The translations under genes and the position numbers were made by a program. From contig NZ_JAQGPN010000001.1 of the NCBI RefSeq assembly GCF_028826155.1, positions 1,679,501 through 1,743,500 of the forward strand: a DNA stretch of 64,000 nucleotides. Reading direction: 5' to 3'. Source of the stretch: Mesorhizobium shangrilense. GTDB lineage: Bacteria > Pseudomonadota > Alphaproteobacteria > Rhizobiales > Rhizobiaceae. The notes below the pieces were generated by a model, which did not search any database, had not been told where the DNA came from, and worked only from the letters and a program-made list of their open reading frames with translations. Of this stretch, positions 20,507 to 29,323 are shown one piece after another; the stretch's first letter is position 1; each line of letters opens with the position of its first letter.

Positions 20507-21475
20507 ATGAAAGCCATCATCGCCCGCGCCTTCGCGCCGCTCGACCAACTCGACTATGCGGACTGGCCTGAACCCGAGGCAACCGGCTCGACGGTCGCCA
20601 TCGCCGCCGAGGCGATCGGCGTCAATTTCCCGGACGGCCTGCTGGTGCAGGGGCTCTACCAGATGAAGCCGCCGCTGCCCTTCGTTCCTGGCATGGAAGT
20701 CGCGGGCCGGGTCGTTTCGGTCGGGCCTGACGTCAGCGATCTCAAGGCGGGCGATCGGGTTGCAGCCCTCGCCACGCTCGGATGCTACGCCGAAACGGTC
20801 GGCGTCGACCGGCACTCCGTCTTCAAGCTGCCCGACGGGATGAGCGCGGCCGACGCCTGCGCTCTGCTGTGCGGCTACGGCACGTCCCACTACGCGCTGA
20901 AGCAACGCGGCGAGCTGAAGCCGGGCGAGACCCTGTGCGTTCTGGGCGCGGCAGGCGTCACCGGCCTCGCCGCAATCCAGATCGGCAAGGCTTTGGGGGC
21001 ACGCGTGATCGCCGTCGCGTCGAGCAGCGAGAAACAGGCGGTCGCCCGCGCGTCGGGGGCCGACATCGTGCTCGGCTACGATAATCTGAAGGAAGCCCTG
21101 AAAGAAGCCACGGCGGGGAAGGGCGTCGATGTCGCCTTCGACCCGGTCGGGGGTGATACATTCGATGCACTCTCCCGATCGATGGGCTGGAAGGGTCGGC
21201 TGCTGGTCGTCGGCTTTGCTGCGGGAAAGATCCCGCTGTTTCCGGTCAACCTGGCGCTGGTCAAGGGCTTCAGCGTCGTCGGGGTGTTCTGGGGGGCATT
21301 CACGGACAAGGAACCCGACGTCAATGCGGAGAACATGCAGGAACTGATCGGCTGGTACGCCGCCGGCAAGGTCAAGCCGCATATCGAGGGTGTCTATCCG
21401 CTCAGCGACGCTGTCGAGGTGCTGAAGCGCGTGCACGCGAGGGGAGCGGTCGGCAAGATCATACTCAAGCCATGA
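20507..21475 (+). CDS. Zinc-less quinone oxidoreductase-type MDR enzyme
   Basis: 322 residues from MKAIIARAFAPLDQL; AAAAGGAAG lies upstream. It has a GroES-like N-terminal half (FVPGMEVAGRVVSVG) and a Rossmann half with LGAAGVTGLAAIQIGKALGA and VDVAFDPVGGDTFDALSRS. No zinc ligands are visible. Members reduce quinones or enoyl thioesters with NADPH. Next in the rightward direction after the acyl-CoA dehydrogenase (131 bases) and overlapping the following MDR gene's ribosome binding site, so likely the same operon. Confidence 0.9.
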   Translation: MKAIIARAFAPLDQLDYADWPEPEATGSTVAIAAEAIGVNFPDGLLVQGLYQMKPPLPFVPGMEVAGRVVSVGPDVSDLKAGDRVAALATLGCYAETVGVDRHSVFKLPDGMSAADACALLCGYGTSHYALKQRGELKPGETLCVLGAAGVTGLAAIQIGKALGARVIAVASSSEKQAVARASGADIVLGYDNLKEALKEATAGKGVDVAFDPVGGDTFDALSRSMGWKGRLLVVGFAAGKIPLFPVNLALVKGFSVVGVFWGAFTDKEPDVNAENMQELIGWYAAGKVKPHIEGVYPLSDAVEVLKRVHARGAVGKIILKP

Positions 21476-21486
21476 GGAGAACGACG

Positions 21487-22524
21487 ATGATCATCCCAAC
21501 GGAAATGCGCGCGCTTCTGCTGACGGGCGAGGGCTACGCGGCAGCGCCCTCCGGCGGCGAACTGGAGGCGATGGAGCCCTATGTCTCGCTCGACTCGATC
21601 AGCGTGCCCGAGCCGGGGCCGAAGCAGGTGCTGGTCAAGGTGCGTCTCGCCTCGATCAACCCGTCCGACGTGATGTTCGTGAAAGGTCTATACGGCCAGC
21701 CGCGCGTCAAGGGGCAGCCGGCGGGCTTCGAGGGCGTCGGCGAAGTGGTGGCGGCGGGTGGCGAGCCACAGGCGCAGGCACTTGTCGGCAAGCGGGTGGC
21801 GTTTGCCACGGGCGTCAGCAACTGGGGTTCGTGGGCCGAGTACGCCATTGCCGAGGCGGGAGCGTGCATTCCGCTTATCGACACTGTGCGCGACGAAGAC
21901 GGCGCCGCCATGATCGTGAACCCGCTTACCGCGCTGGCCATGTTCGGCATCGTCAAGGACGAGGGCGAAAAGGCATTCGTCATGACGGCCGGCGCCAGCC
22001 AGCTCTGCAAGCTGATCATCGGCCTTGCCAGCGAGGCCGGGTTTCGGCCGATCGTGACTGTCAGGCGCGACGAACAGATAGCTCCGCTCAAGGGGTTGGG
22101 CGCTGCGCATGTGCTGAACGAAAAGAGCCCGGAGTTCGGCCAGGCGCTGCGCGAGGTGCTGAAGACCGAGCAGCCGCGCATCCTGCTCGATGCGGTGACC
22201 GGGCCGGTCGCCTCCACGATCTTCCATCTCATGCCGCGGGGCGCGCGCTGGATCGTCTATGGCCGGCTGGATACGGGTACGACGGCCATCAAGGAACCGG
22301 GCCAGCTCATCTTCCAGCAGAAGGTCGTTGAGGGCTTCTGGCTGCCGATGTGGATGCGCAAGTCGACGGAGCGCCGCGAGGCGGCGGTCATGGAAGCGCA
22401 GAGGCGCTTTTCGGATGGCCGCTGGGCTACGGACGTGACGGCAACCGTGCCGCTTGGCGAGGCGATGACGCGCGTTCCGAAAGAACTCGCCAAGCCGAAC
22501 GGCAAGGTTTTCATCAAGCCGTAG
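21487..22524 (+). CDS. Second MDR-family (enoyl reductase/quinone oxidoreductase) protein
   Basis: 345 residues. The ATG at 21472 overlaps the previous stop, but AGGAGA between it and ATG ATC at 21487 makes the latter the better start. It contains VLVKVRLASINPSDVMFVKG, GFEGVGEVVAAG, a Rossmann part with VMTAGASQLCKLIIGLASE and a C-terminal FWLPMWMRKSTE. It resembles MECR-like zinc-independent reductases. The pair of MDR genes after the dehydrogenase suggests further reduction of acyl-CoA intermediates or a detoxification role. Confidence 0.85.
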   Translation: MIIPTEMRALLLTGEGYAAAPSGGELEAMEPYVSLDSISVPEPGPKQVLVKVRLASINPSDVMFVKGLYGQPRVKGQPAGFEGVGEVVAAGGEPQAQALVGKRVAFATGVSNWGSWAEYAIAEAGACIPLIDTVRDEDGAAMIVNPLTALAMFGIVKDEGEKAFVMTAGASQLCKLIIGLASEAGFRPIVTVRRDEQIAPLKGLGAAHVLNEKSPEFGQALREVLKTEQPRILLDAVTGPVASTIFHLMPRGARWIVYGRLDTGTTAIKEPGQLIFQQKVVEGFWLPMWMRKSTERREAAVMEAQRRFSDGRWATDVTATVPLGEAMTRVPKELAKPNGKVFIKP

Positions 22525-22551
22525 CGGCGACCGTCCGGAAGGTCTCGATGG

Positions 22552-25500
22552 CTATTCTGCCGGCTTCATGCCCGAATACGCCGCCTCTTCGAGCTCACGC
22601 TTCAGGCGCGCCTCTTCCTGCACCTTCGGGGTCACGAAGCGGCCGAGCAGGAGATAGGCGACGGGCGTCAGGAACAGCGTCGAGACGGTGGCAAGGCCGA
22701 GGCCGCCGACGATGACCCAGCCGAGAGCAACGCGAGCTTCCGCGCCGGCGCCGCTGGCGAGCACCAGCGGTAGGCCGCCCAGCACGGTGCAGATCATTGT
22801 CATCAGCACCGGCCGCAGCCTTATGTTCGACGCTTCCTCGATCGCCTCGCGCACGCCGAGGCCGCGGTCGCGCAGCTGGTTGGCGAACTCCACGATCAGG
22901 ATGCCGTTCTTGGCCATGATGCCGACAAGCAGCACGAGGCCGATCTGGCTGTAGGCGTTGAGGCTGGTGCCGGTGAGGATCAGCGCGAAGATGGCGCAGG
23001 CGAGGCCGAGCGGCACGGTCGCCATGATGATGACAGCGCTGACGAAGCTCTCGAACTGCGCAGCCAGCACCAGGAGGATGATGACCAGCGCGAAGCCGAA
23101 GATTGTGATCATGCCGCTGTTGGTTTCGCCGAGCGTCGCCGCCTCGGCGAGCGGCACCAGCCGGCTGCCGGGCGGCAGCAGCGGAGCTGCGATCTCCTGC
23201 GCCTGCTCGAGCGCATCGCCGAGGGCGAAATCGCTGCGCAGATTGGTGGTGATGCCGATCGAGGGTTGCCGCTGCTCGCGCGTTAGCGACGGCGGCACGG
23301 CCCGTTCCGTCAGCGTCGCGATCGTCGACATCGGCACATAGCGCCCGTCGGTCGTCTTCAGGAAGATGTTCTCGAGGTCGGTCGGGTCGTTAACCGGGTT
23401 GGTGGTGGACACCAGCTTCACGCCATAGGCCCGGTCGGCGACATAGACGTCGCCGATCTCGTTGCCGTCCAGCATCGCCTGCATCGTGTTGGCCAGCCTG
23501 GTGATGTCGATGCCGAGGTCGGAGGCGCGGGTGCGGTCGATGGCGACGCTCAGTTGCGGCTGGGTCGCGTCTACCGACAGCCGCGGCTGCAGGAAGCGCG
23601 GATCGTTGCGCATCTGATCGATCATCTGCGCGGCGGCCTCGCTGAGCGCGGCGCGGTCGTTGCCGACCAGCGCGAATTGCAGGCCGTTGCCGGCGCCGCG
23701 GATGCCTAGGCTGTTTGGCTGCACGGGAAAGACGCGGACGCTCGGAACCTGCGCGACCAGCCGGCTCACCTCGGCGGCGATCTGCTGCTGGGTGCGCTCG
23801 CGCTCGTCCCATGGAGCGAGCGTCAGCACCATGAAGCCGGAATTGTAGGCGCCGCCGCCACCGGCATTGCTGAAAGTGGCGACGATTTCGCCCGAGTCGC
23901 GCAAGGGGCGGATCAGGTCCTCGATGCGGCGCATCTGCTCCGCGGTGTAGTCGAGGCTCACGCCCTGCGGCGCGCTGATGCGCAGCATGACCGCCGAGCG
24001 GTCCTCCACCGGCGTCAGCTCTTGGCGGATGGTACCGAACATGGAGAAGGCGGTGCCGGCGAACAGCACAGCCACCAGGACCACGATCAGCGGAGCCTCC
24101 AAGCACACCCTGAGCGAGCGGCGGTAGAGGCCGGCCAGCATACCGCCGACCTTGGCGCCGAGCCCGTTGCTTTCGTGATTGCCGGCCGATGCGGTCGACA
24201 ACATGCGTGAGGCCAGCATCGGGCAGAGTGTAAGCGCCACGATGGAGGACAGGAACACCGCGATGGCAAGGACGAAGCCGAACTCCCGGAATAGCCCGCC
24301 CGTCTGGCCGGGAAGGAAGGAGATGGGCACGAAAACCGCGACCAGCGTCGCCGTCGTCGCGAGGACGGCGAAGAACACTTCCTGGGTGCCAAGTACCGCG
24401 GCGGCCCGCGGGCCCATGCCCTGGTTGCGCCGCCGAACGACGTTCTCCAGCACCACGATCGCGTCGTCCACGACGAGGCCGGTGGCGAGCACCAGCGCCA
24501 GAAGCGTCAGGATGTTGATGGAGAAGCCGGCGAGATAGATCGCCGCGATGGTGCCGATGAGGGCGACCGGCATGGACAGGCCGGGGATCAGCGTCGCCCG
24601 CCAGTCGAGAAGGAACACGTAGATGACCAGCAGCACGATGCTGACCGAGAGCACCAGCGCGATCTCGACTTCGTGCACGGCGCCGTTGACGAAGGTGGCG
24701 TCGTCGCTGGTCACCTTGATCGTCATGCCTTCCGGCAGGTCGGCCTGCAGGCGCTCGACAGCGGCTCGGACGCCCTCGGAGATATCAAGCGTGTTTGATT
24801 CTGCCGCGCGCACGATGCCGATGCCGATGCCGGTCTTGCCGTCGGAGCGAAGGGTCGTCTGGCCGATGTCGGGTCCTAGGGTGACCGTCGCCACATCCCG
24901 GATGTGGGCGTTGTCGCCGATGACGATCTCTTCGAACTGCTCCGGCGTCGTGACGTCGGCGGTGGTGCGGACGATCAGGTCCTGGTTGCTGGTCGTGATG
25001 GATCCGGCCGGCGTGTCGAAGGCGACGGAGGCCAGCGCGTTGCGCAGGTCCGCGACGGTCAGCCCGAGGCTGGCGAGTTTCGCCTGGTCGACGTCGATGC
25101 GGAAGATCTTCTCGCGGTCGCCATAGACCTGGACGTCGGCGACGCCCGGGACGGCGGCCAGCACATCCTCGATCTGGTCCTCGACAACGACCGTCATATC
25201 CTCGACGGAAAGGGTATCGGAGGTGACGGCAAGCCGCATCACGGCGTCAGCGTTGGCGTCCGCCTTGACGATGCGGGGGGCGTCCGCCTCGTCGGGCAGC
25301 CGGTTGCCGAGCCGGCTGACGGCGTCGCGCACATCGGAGGCCGCGACGTCGAGATCGACGCCGTCGTTGAACTCGATGGTGACGCGGCTGCGGCCGAAGG
25401 AGGATGTCGAGGAGATCGACTTCACGCCCGATACGCGGGCGACACTGCCTTCAATCGGATCGGTGAGCTCGCGGTCGACCGTTTCAGCGGCGGCGCCGGT

Positions 25501-25680
25501 GAAGTCGGTGTTCACCGTGATGATGGCGCGGTCGACGTCAGGCAGCTCGCGGACCTCGACGCCGTAGAAAGCCGCAAGGCCGGCGACGGCGATCAGGGTG
25601 TTCAGCACGAAGGCCAGCACGGGCCTCCGGACAAACAGCGCCGTGAAGCCGGTCTCGGTAGATTTCGTTGCGTCCGTCAT
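22552..25680 (-). CDS. RND multidrug efflux permease (HAE1/AcrB type)
   Basis: 1042 residues from MTDATKSTETGFTALFVRRP; the open frame goes 27 codons higher, but that overlaps the adaptor gene. Twelve membrane segments in the AcrB arrangement, with ATGLVVDDAIVVLENV in TM4 carrying the paired Asp residues of the proton relay. Two large periplasmic loops are present. It works with the periplasmic adaptor encoded just upstream; no TolC-like gene is adjacent, so an outer-membrane channel from elsewhere is needed. Substrates unknown. Confidence 0.95.
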   Translation of the reverse strand: MTDATKSTETGFTALFVRRPVLAFVLNTLIAVAGLAAFYGVEVRELPDVDRAIITVNTDFTGAAAETVDRELTDPIEGSVARVSGVKSISSTSSFGRSRVTIEFNDGVDLDVAASDVRDAVSRLGNRLPDEADAPRIVKADANADAVMRLAVTSDTLSVEDMTVVVEDQIEDVLAAVPGVADVQVYGDREKIFRIDVDQAKLASLGLTVADLRNALASVAFDTPAGSITTSNQDLIVRTTADVTTPEQFEEIVIGDNAHIRDVATVTLGPDIGQTTLRSDGKTGIGIGIVRAAESNTLDISEGVRAAVERLQADLPEGMTIKVTSDDATFVNGAVHEVEIALVLSVSIVLLVIYVFLLDWRATLIPGLSMPVALIGTIAAIYLAGFSINILTLLALVLATGLVVDDAIVVLENVVRRRNQGMGPRAAAVLGTQEVFFAVLATTATLVAVFVPISFLPGQTGGLFREFGFVLAIAVFLSSIVALTLCPMLASRMLSTASAGNHESNGLGAKVGGMLAGLYRRSLRVCLEAPLIVVLVAVLFAGTAFSMFGTIRQELTPVEDRSAVMLRISAPQGVSLDYTAEQMRRIEDLIRPLRDSGEIVATFSNAGGGGAYNSGFMVLTLAPWDERERTQQQIAAEVSRLVAQVPSVRVFPVQPNSLGIRGAGNGLQFALVGNDRAALSEAAAQMIDQMRNDPRFLQPRLSVDATQPQLSVAIDRTRASDLGIDITRLANTMQAMLDGNEIGDVYVADRAYGVKLVSTTNPVNDPTDLENIFLKTTDGRYVPMSTIATLTERAVPPSLTREQRQPSIGITTNLRSDFALGDALEQAQEIAAPLLPPGSRLVPLAEAATLGETNSGMITIFGFALVIILLVLAAQFESFVSAVIIMATVPLGLACAIFALILTGTSLNAYSQIGLVLLVGIMAKNGILIVEFANQLRDRGLGVREAIEEASNIRLRPVLMTMICTVLGGLPLVLASGAGAEARVALGWVIVGGLGLATVSTLFLTPVAYLLLGRFVTPKVQEEARLKRELEEAAYSGMKPAE

Positions 25681-25684
25681 CGGC

Positions 25685-26830
25685 TCATGACCCGCCAGGC
25701 GCGGGCGGCTGCTCGTTGCGGGCGATGCGCACCTCGTCACCCTCGCGGATGTTCTGCACACCCTCGGTCACCACCATGTCGCCGCTGGCGACGCCGGCCT
25801 CGATCAGCACGCTTTCGGTGTTGCGCTGGATGATGCGGACCGGCACGCGCTTGGCCTTGCCGGCATCGACCGCCCAGATGTAGGCGCCGTCGGCTCCCCA
25901 TTGGATCGCCAAGGGGCTCACGGCCGGGTAGGTGTCGCCGGGAAAGCGCATGGTGATCTCGAAGGACATGCCGGCGCGGAGCGAATCGGCCGGATTTGCG
26001 ATTCTCGCCTGGACCCAGAGAGTGCGGCTCTTGTCGTCGATGCGGTTGTCGATTGCCGAAATCGTCCCGCGGAAACTCTCCTTCGGGTTGGCGAGCGGCG
26101 TGGCCGACAACTCGGCGCCGATGCGCACGGCTGCCGCGAAGCGCTCCGGCACCCAGAAATCCACCAGGATGCTCGATCGGTCGTCGATGGTCGCGATGGC
26201 CGACTGGCTGGTCACGTTGTTGCCTGCCTCGATCGGCAGGATGCCGACGATCCCGGAGATCGGCGCGACGACCGAGCGGCGGTCAAGCGCCACCTGCGCC
26301 TCATGCACCGAGAGCTCGGCATTGCGCAGTTCGGTCTCGGCGTCGGTCAGCTGCACTACGGTGGTCGCGTTCGAACTGCGCAGGGCGCGGAAGCGGGTCA
26401 CCTTCGCATCCGCCTGGTCCCGCGCCACCTTGGCGCGTTCGAGGGCAATCTCCTCGGTCTCGGAATCGAGGCGCGCGATCACCTGGCCGGAGTTCACATG
26501 CGCGCCGGACTGTACGACGAATTCGGTGAGGCGGCCGGACGTGTAGGGCGTCACGGTGACCGTCGCGTTGGCGCGACCTGTGCCGATGGCGCGAAGCCGG
26601 TCGTTGATGGTCTCCATCGTGACCTGGTCGGTGATGACCGGCAATGTCGGGGCGGCGCGGGGTGGCTGGTTGCCAGCCGGCTTCCCGTCAGCGGCGGGGG
26701 TGGCCGCCAGCGCCCATTCGAAGCCCCATCCCGCCAGGGTCTCCTGCGCGCCGGGGAAGAAGCGGACCCAGACGCCCGCTGCGACGAGCAGGATCGCCAC
26801 GCACAGGAGGATCTGCTTCCAAACTTTCAT
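25685..26830 (-). CDS. RND periplasmic adaptor (HlyD/MFP family)
   Basis: 381 residues. An N-terminal membrane anchor (KQILLCVAILLVAAGVWVRF), a barrel-sandwich/lipoyl half (TVTPYTSGRLTEFVVQSG), a coiled-coil hairpin (residues about 130-200, ALERAKVARDQADAKV), a second lipoyl half (VVAPISGIVGILPIEAGNNV) and a beta-barrel with RIGAELSATPLANP. It joins the RND permease to an outer-membrane channel. First gene of the two-gene operon; only 4 bases separate its stop from the permease start. Confidence 0.94.
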   Translation of the reverse strand: MKVWKQILLCVAILLVAAGVWVRFFPGAQETLAGWGFEWALAATPAADGKPAGNQPPRAAPTLPVITDQVTMETINDRLRAIGTGRANATVTVTPYTSGRLTEFVVQSGAHVNSGQVIARLDSETEEIALERAKVARDQADAKVTRFRALRSSNATTVVQLTDAETELRNAELSVHEAQVALDRRSVVAPISGIVGILPIEAGNNVTSQSAIATIDDRSSILVDFWVPERFAAAVRIGAELSATPLANPKESFRGTISAIDNRIDDKSRTLWVQARIANPADSLRAGMSFEITMRFPGDTYPAVSPLAIQWGADGAYIWAVDAGKAKRVPVRIIQRNTESVLIEAGVASGDMVVTEGVQNIREGDEVRIARNEQPPAPGGS

Positions 26831-27003
26831 GCACGCCCCAGCTCATGAGAAACCGCTGCCCCGTGTGAATGGCAGCTACTTTCCGGCTTGCTCGTCCCCG
26901 CAACCCGATATGAGGGCTTTATTGCAATTCTCAACCTGTTGGACAGCCACTTTATCATTAAATCTCGGTAATCTGCACTGCACGCTTGCGTCAGCGCTGC
27001 AAG

Positions 27004-27831
27004 CTAGCGCAGGCGATCGATCTCGCCCATGCGGCGCGCACTGTCCGCCTGCAGATGGCGCGTGATCTCGCCGATCAGGGTTTCCGCCACCACGAAGAGA
27101 GCGGCAGAGGAATCCCAGGGCGAAGGCACTTCGGTCCGGGCGGCGATCACGTGCCTGGCGAAGCGCGCGATGGGCGAGAGCCACTGATCAGTGACCAGCA
27201 CGATCTGGACGCCGCGCTCGCCGGCTTTCTCGGCAAAGCGCGCCAGGCTATCCTGATAGCGGCGGATGTCGAAGATCAGGATCACGTCGCGCTTGCCCAT
27301 GTCGATCAGGCGGTCGCGCCAGGTGCTTTCCTGTCCGGCCAGATGGAAGACGTTCGGCCGCACGATCGTCATGTGAGCCGCCATGTAGCGGGCGATGGGG
27401 TCGGTGAAGCGGCCGCCGACAAGGAAGACCTTGCCGCGGCTGTTGGAGAGCGCCTCGACGCATTCGGCCAGCTGCTTCTTCGAGATGTGACGGAAGGTTT
27501 CGCGAATATTGCCGATCGTCGTCTCGATGGTCGGCAGCGCGTCGATGTCGGACTGTCCGGCCGCGCGTCCGGCGCGGGAGGAGGGCGACTGCAGCTGGGC
27601 CGACAATTCCTCCTGCAGCAGGTTCTGGAACTCCGCATAGTTCTGGAAGCCCAGCCTGGAAACGAAACGCAGGATGGTGGGCGAACTGACCCCGGCGGCA
27701 GCCGAAAAGTCGGCGACAGTCCTCAGGCCGATCAGCGGATAGTTGGCGACCAGCGTCTGGGCGGCGCGGCGTTCGCCCGCCGGCATGAGGTCGATCCGCT
27801 CGGAGATGCGTTCCGTTATGCTGGATCCCAC
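27004..27831 (-). CDS. MurR/RpiR family transcriptional regulator
   Basis: 275 residues with an N-terminal helix-turn-helix of the RpiR type (TVADFSAAAGVSSPTILRFV, RLGFQNYAEFQNLLQEEL) and a C-terminal SIS sugar-phosphate isomerase domain (SRGKVFLVGGRFTDPI, DRLIDMGKRDVILIFDI). The start is a GTG preceded by GGAGGATCAA. RpiR proteins sense phosphosugars or other small ligands. It is divergent from the TRAP/GS catabolic genes and is the likely regulator of that locus. Confidence 0.9.
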   Translation of the reverse strand: MGSSITERISERIDLMPAGERRAAQTLVANYPLIGLRTVADFSAAAGVSSPTILRFVSRLGFQNYAEFQNLLQEELSAQLQSPSSRAGRAAGQSDIDALPTIETTIGNIRETFRHISKKQLAECVEALSNSRGKVFLVGGRFTDPIARYMAAHMTIVRPNVFHLAGQESTWRDRLIDMGKRDVILIFDIRRYQDSLARFAEKAGERGVQIVLVTDQWLSPIARFARHVIAARTEVPSPWDSSAALFVVAETLIGEITRHLQADSARRMGEIDRLR

Positions 27832-27901
27832 TTGATCCTCCGCAGCCGACGAGGAGGCCGCAAGAATTCTTGAACCCCGGCCTGGATGCCGAATTCGGCA
27901 T

Positions 27902-27974
27902 TTGACAATTCATGAAAAGCTGTATGAAATCCTTCAGGAGAGCGCAATTCAATAATTGACGTATCAAACGATAC
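27902..27974 (+). promoter_or_regulatory. Promoter and candidate operator of the TRAP locus
   Basis: TTGACA at 27902-27907 is followed after 17 bases by TGAAAT (27925-27930), a plausible sigma-70 promoter toward the amidohydrolase gene. Downstream, GTATC-AAAC-GATAC (27961-27974) is an inverted repeat where a repressor such as the adjacent RpiR protein could bind. Confidence 0.5.
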
Positions 27975-28002
27975 AGGTGCTCCGGGGAGGGGAAAGCGAG
28001 CC

Positions 28003-28818
28003 ATGGAAGAGGGGGAGCGCGCCCATCGTGAGGCGGTTCCTGCGGCCCGGGTGCTGAACGAGGGCGGCAGCAGCCCCTATGTGGTCCTGTGCGATCACGC
28101 CTCGAACCATGTCCCCCGGCAATTCGGCTCGCTCGGGTTGTCTCCTGCCGATCTCGAGCGCCACATCGCCTGGGATCCTGGCGCACTCCCGGTTTCAGAG
28201 GCGCTCGCACAATCGCTCGACGCTGTCCTCGTGGCCTCCACCATGTCGCGCCTCGTCATTGATCTCAACCGCCCGCTTGACGCGCCCGACCTGATCGCCG
28301 CCGTCAGCGAGACGACCGCCGTCCCCGGCAACGCGGATCTCAGCGACGCGGCGGCGGCCCAGAGAATCGCTCTCGCCTATGAGCCGTATCATGCGGCGCT
28401 CGACGCGACGATCGCCGGCCGCCTCGCAGCCGGGCGGGAGACGCAACTCATTGCCATCCATTCCTTTAACCCCGTCTATCGCGGCGTGTCGCGCCCGTGG
28501 CACGTTGGCGTGATCCACGACGACGATGAACGTCTGTCGGCGCCCCTGATCGCAGCGCTGCGACGTCACGACGAACTCGTGGTCGGGGTCAACGAGCCCT
28601 ATTCGCCGGCCGACCGGGTCTACTTCACGCTGGAGAGGCACGCGCGCGCCCGCGGACTGCCATGCGTGATGATCGAAGTCAGGAACGACGAGATCGCCGA
28701 CGGCGCCGGCCAGGCGAGATGGGCCGCCATTCTCGCAGAGGCTATCGCCGAGGCGGGACGCCTGGCAGGCTCGACGATCGGGACGCAGACGCCGGGACGG
28801 AGAGGACACATTGCCTAG
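28003..28818 (+). CDS. N-formylglutamate amidohydrolase family protein
   Basis: 271 residues beginning MEEGERAHREAVPAARVL. VVLCDHASNHVPRQFG at the N terminus is the hallmark of the FGase family (HutG-like), with further metal/acid residues in LIAIHSFNPVYRG and LERHARARGLPCVMIEVRND. FGases hydrolyse N-formylglutamate to glutamate and formate, but family members outside histidine operons act on other N-acyl or gamma-glutamyl amides. First gene of the TRAP locus, with GGGGAGGGG upstream. Its real substrate here is uncertain because no hut genes are nearby. Confidence 0.85.
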   Translation: MEEGERAHREAVPAARVLNEGGSSPYVVLCDHASNHVPRQFGSLGLSPADLERHIAWDPGALPVSEALAQSLDAVLVASTMSRLVIDLNRPLDAPDLIAAVSETTAVPGNADLSDAAAAQRIALAYEPYHAALDATIAGRLAAGRETQLIAIHSFNPVYRGVSRPWHVGVIHDDDERLSAPLIAALRRHDELVVGVNEPYSPADRVYFTLERHARARGLPCVMIEVRNDEIADGAGQARWAAILAEAIAEAGRLAGSTIGTQTPGRRGHIA

Positions 28819-29323
28819 CCTCGCAGTGACGTTCGTCCGCTACGTCGACGCGATGAACTATCGCGTCGGACGGGTGGCCATGTATTTGCTATTCGTCATG
28901 GGGGCGATGCTGCTCTACTCGACGCTGTCGCGGGTCATGTTCGGCGTGCCGGTGAACTGGGTGCTCGAAATGTCCCAGTTCATGCTGTCCGCCTACTATC
29001 TGCTGGGCGGCGCCTATGCGCTGCAGATGGACCAGCATGTCAGGATGGATCTCTTCTACGGCCGGCTCGACGCCCGCAAGCGCGCGATCACCGACGCGTT
29101 CACCATCCTCTTCGTCATTTTCTATCTGGTGGTGCTCCTCGGCGGCGGCCTTTCGAGCACCAATTACGCGATCCAGTACAACCAGAAGAACTACTCGGCC
29201 TGGTCGCCAGTGCTGTGGCCGGTCAAGGTGGTGATGACGGCCGGCGTCTTCCTGATGCTGCTGCAGTGCGTCTCCACCTTCATCAAGGACGTCGCCGTCG
29301 CCCGCGGGAAGCCGATCGCATGA
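28811..29323 (+). CDS. TRAP transporter small permease (DctQ type)
   Basis: 170 residues with four membrane helices. It starts with TTG, overlapping the preceding gene's stop by 8 bases, after GGAGAGGACACA; a GTG 5 codons or an ATG 14 codons later are alternatives. VLEMSQFMLSAYYLLGGAYA and HVRMDLFYGRLDARKRA match DctQ. It forms the membrane complex with the DctM-like large subunit and takes substrate from the DctP protein using the sodium or proton gradient. Confidence 0.9.
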   Translation: MPSLAVTFVRYVDAMNYRVGRVAMYLLFVMGAMLLYSTLSRVMFGVPVNWVLEMSQFMLSAYYLLGGAYALQMDQHVRMDLFYGRLDARKRAITDAFTILFVIFYLVVLLGGGLSSTNYAIQYNQKNYSAWSPVLWPVKVVMTAGVFLMLLQCVSTFIKDVAVARGKPIA

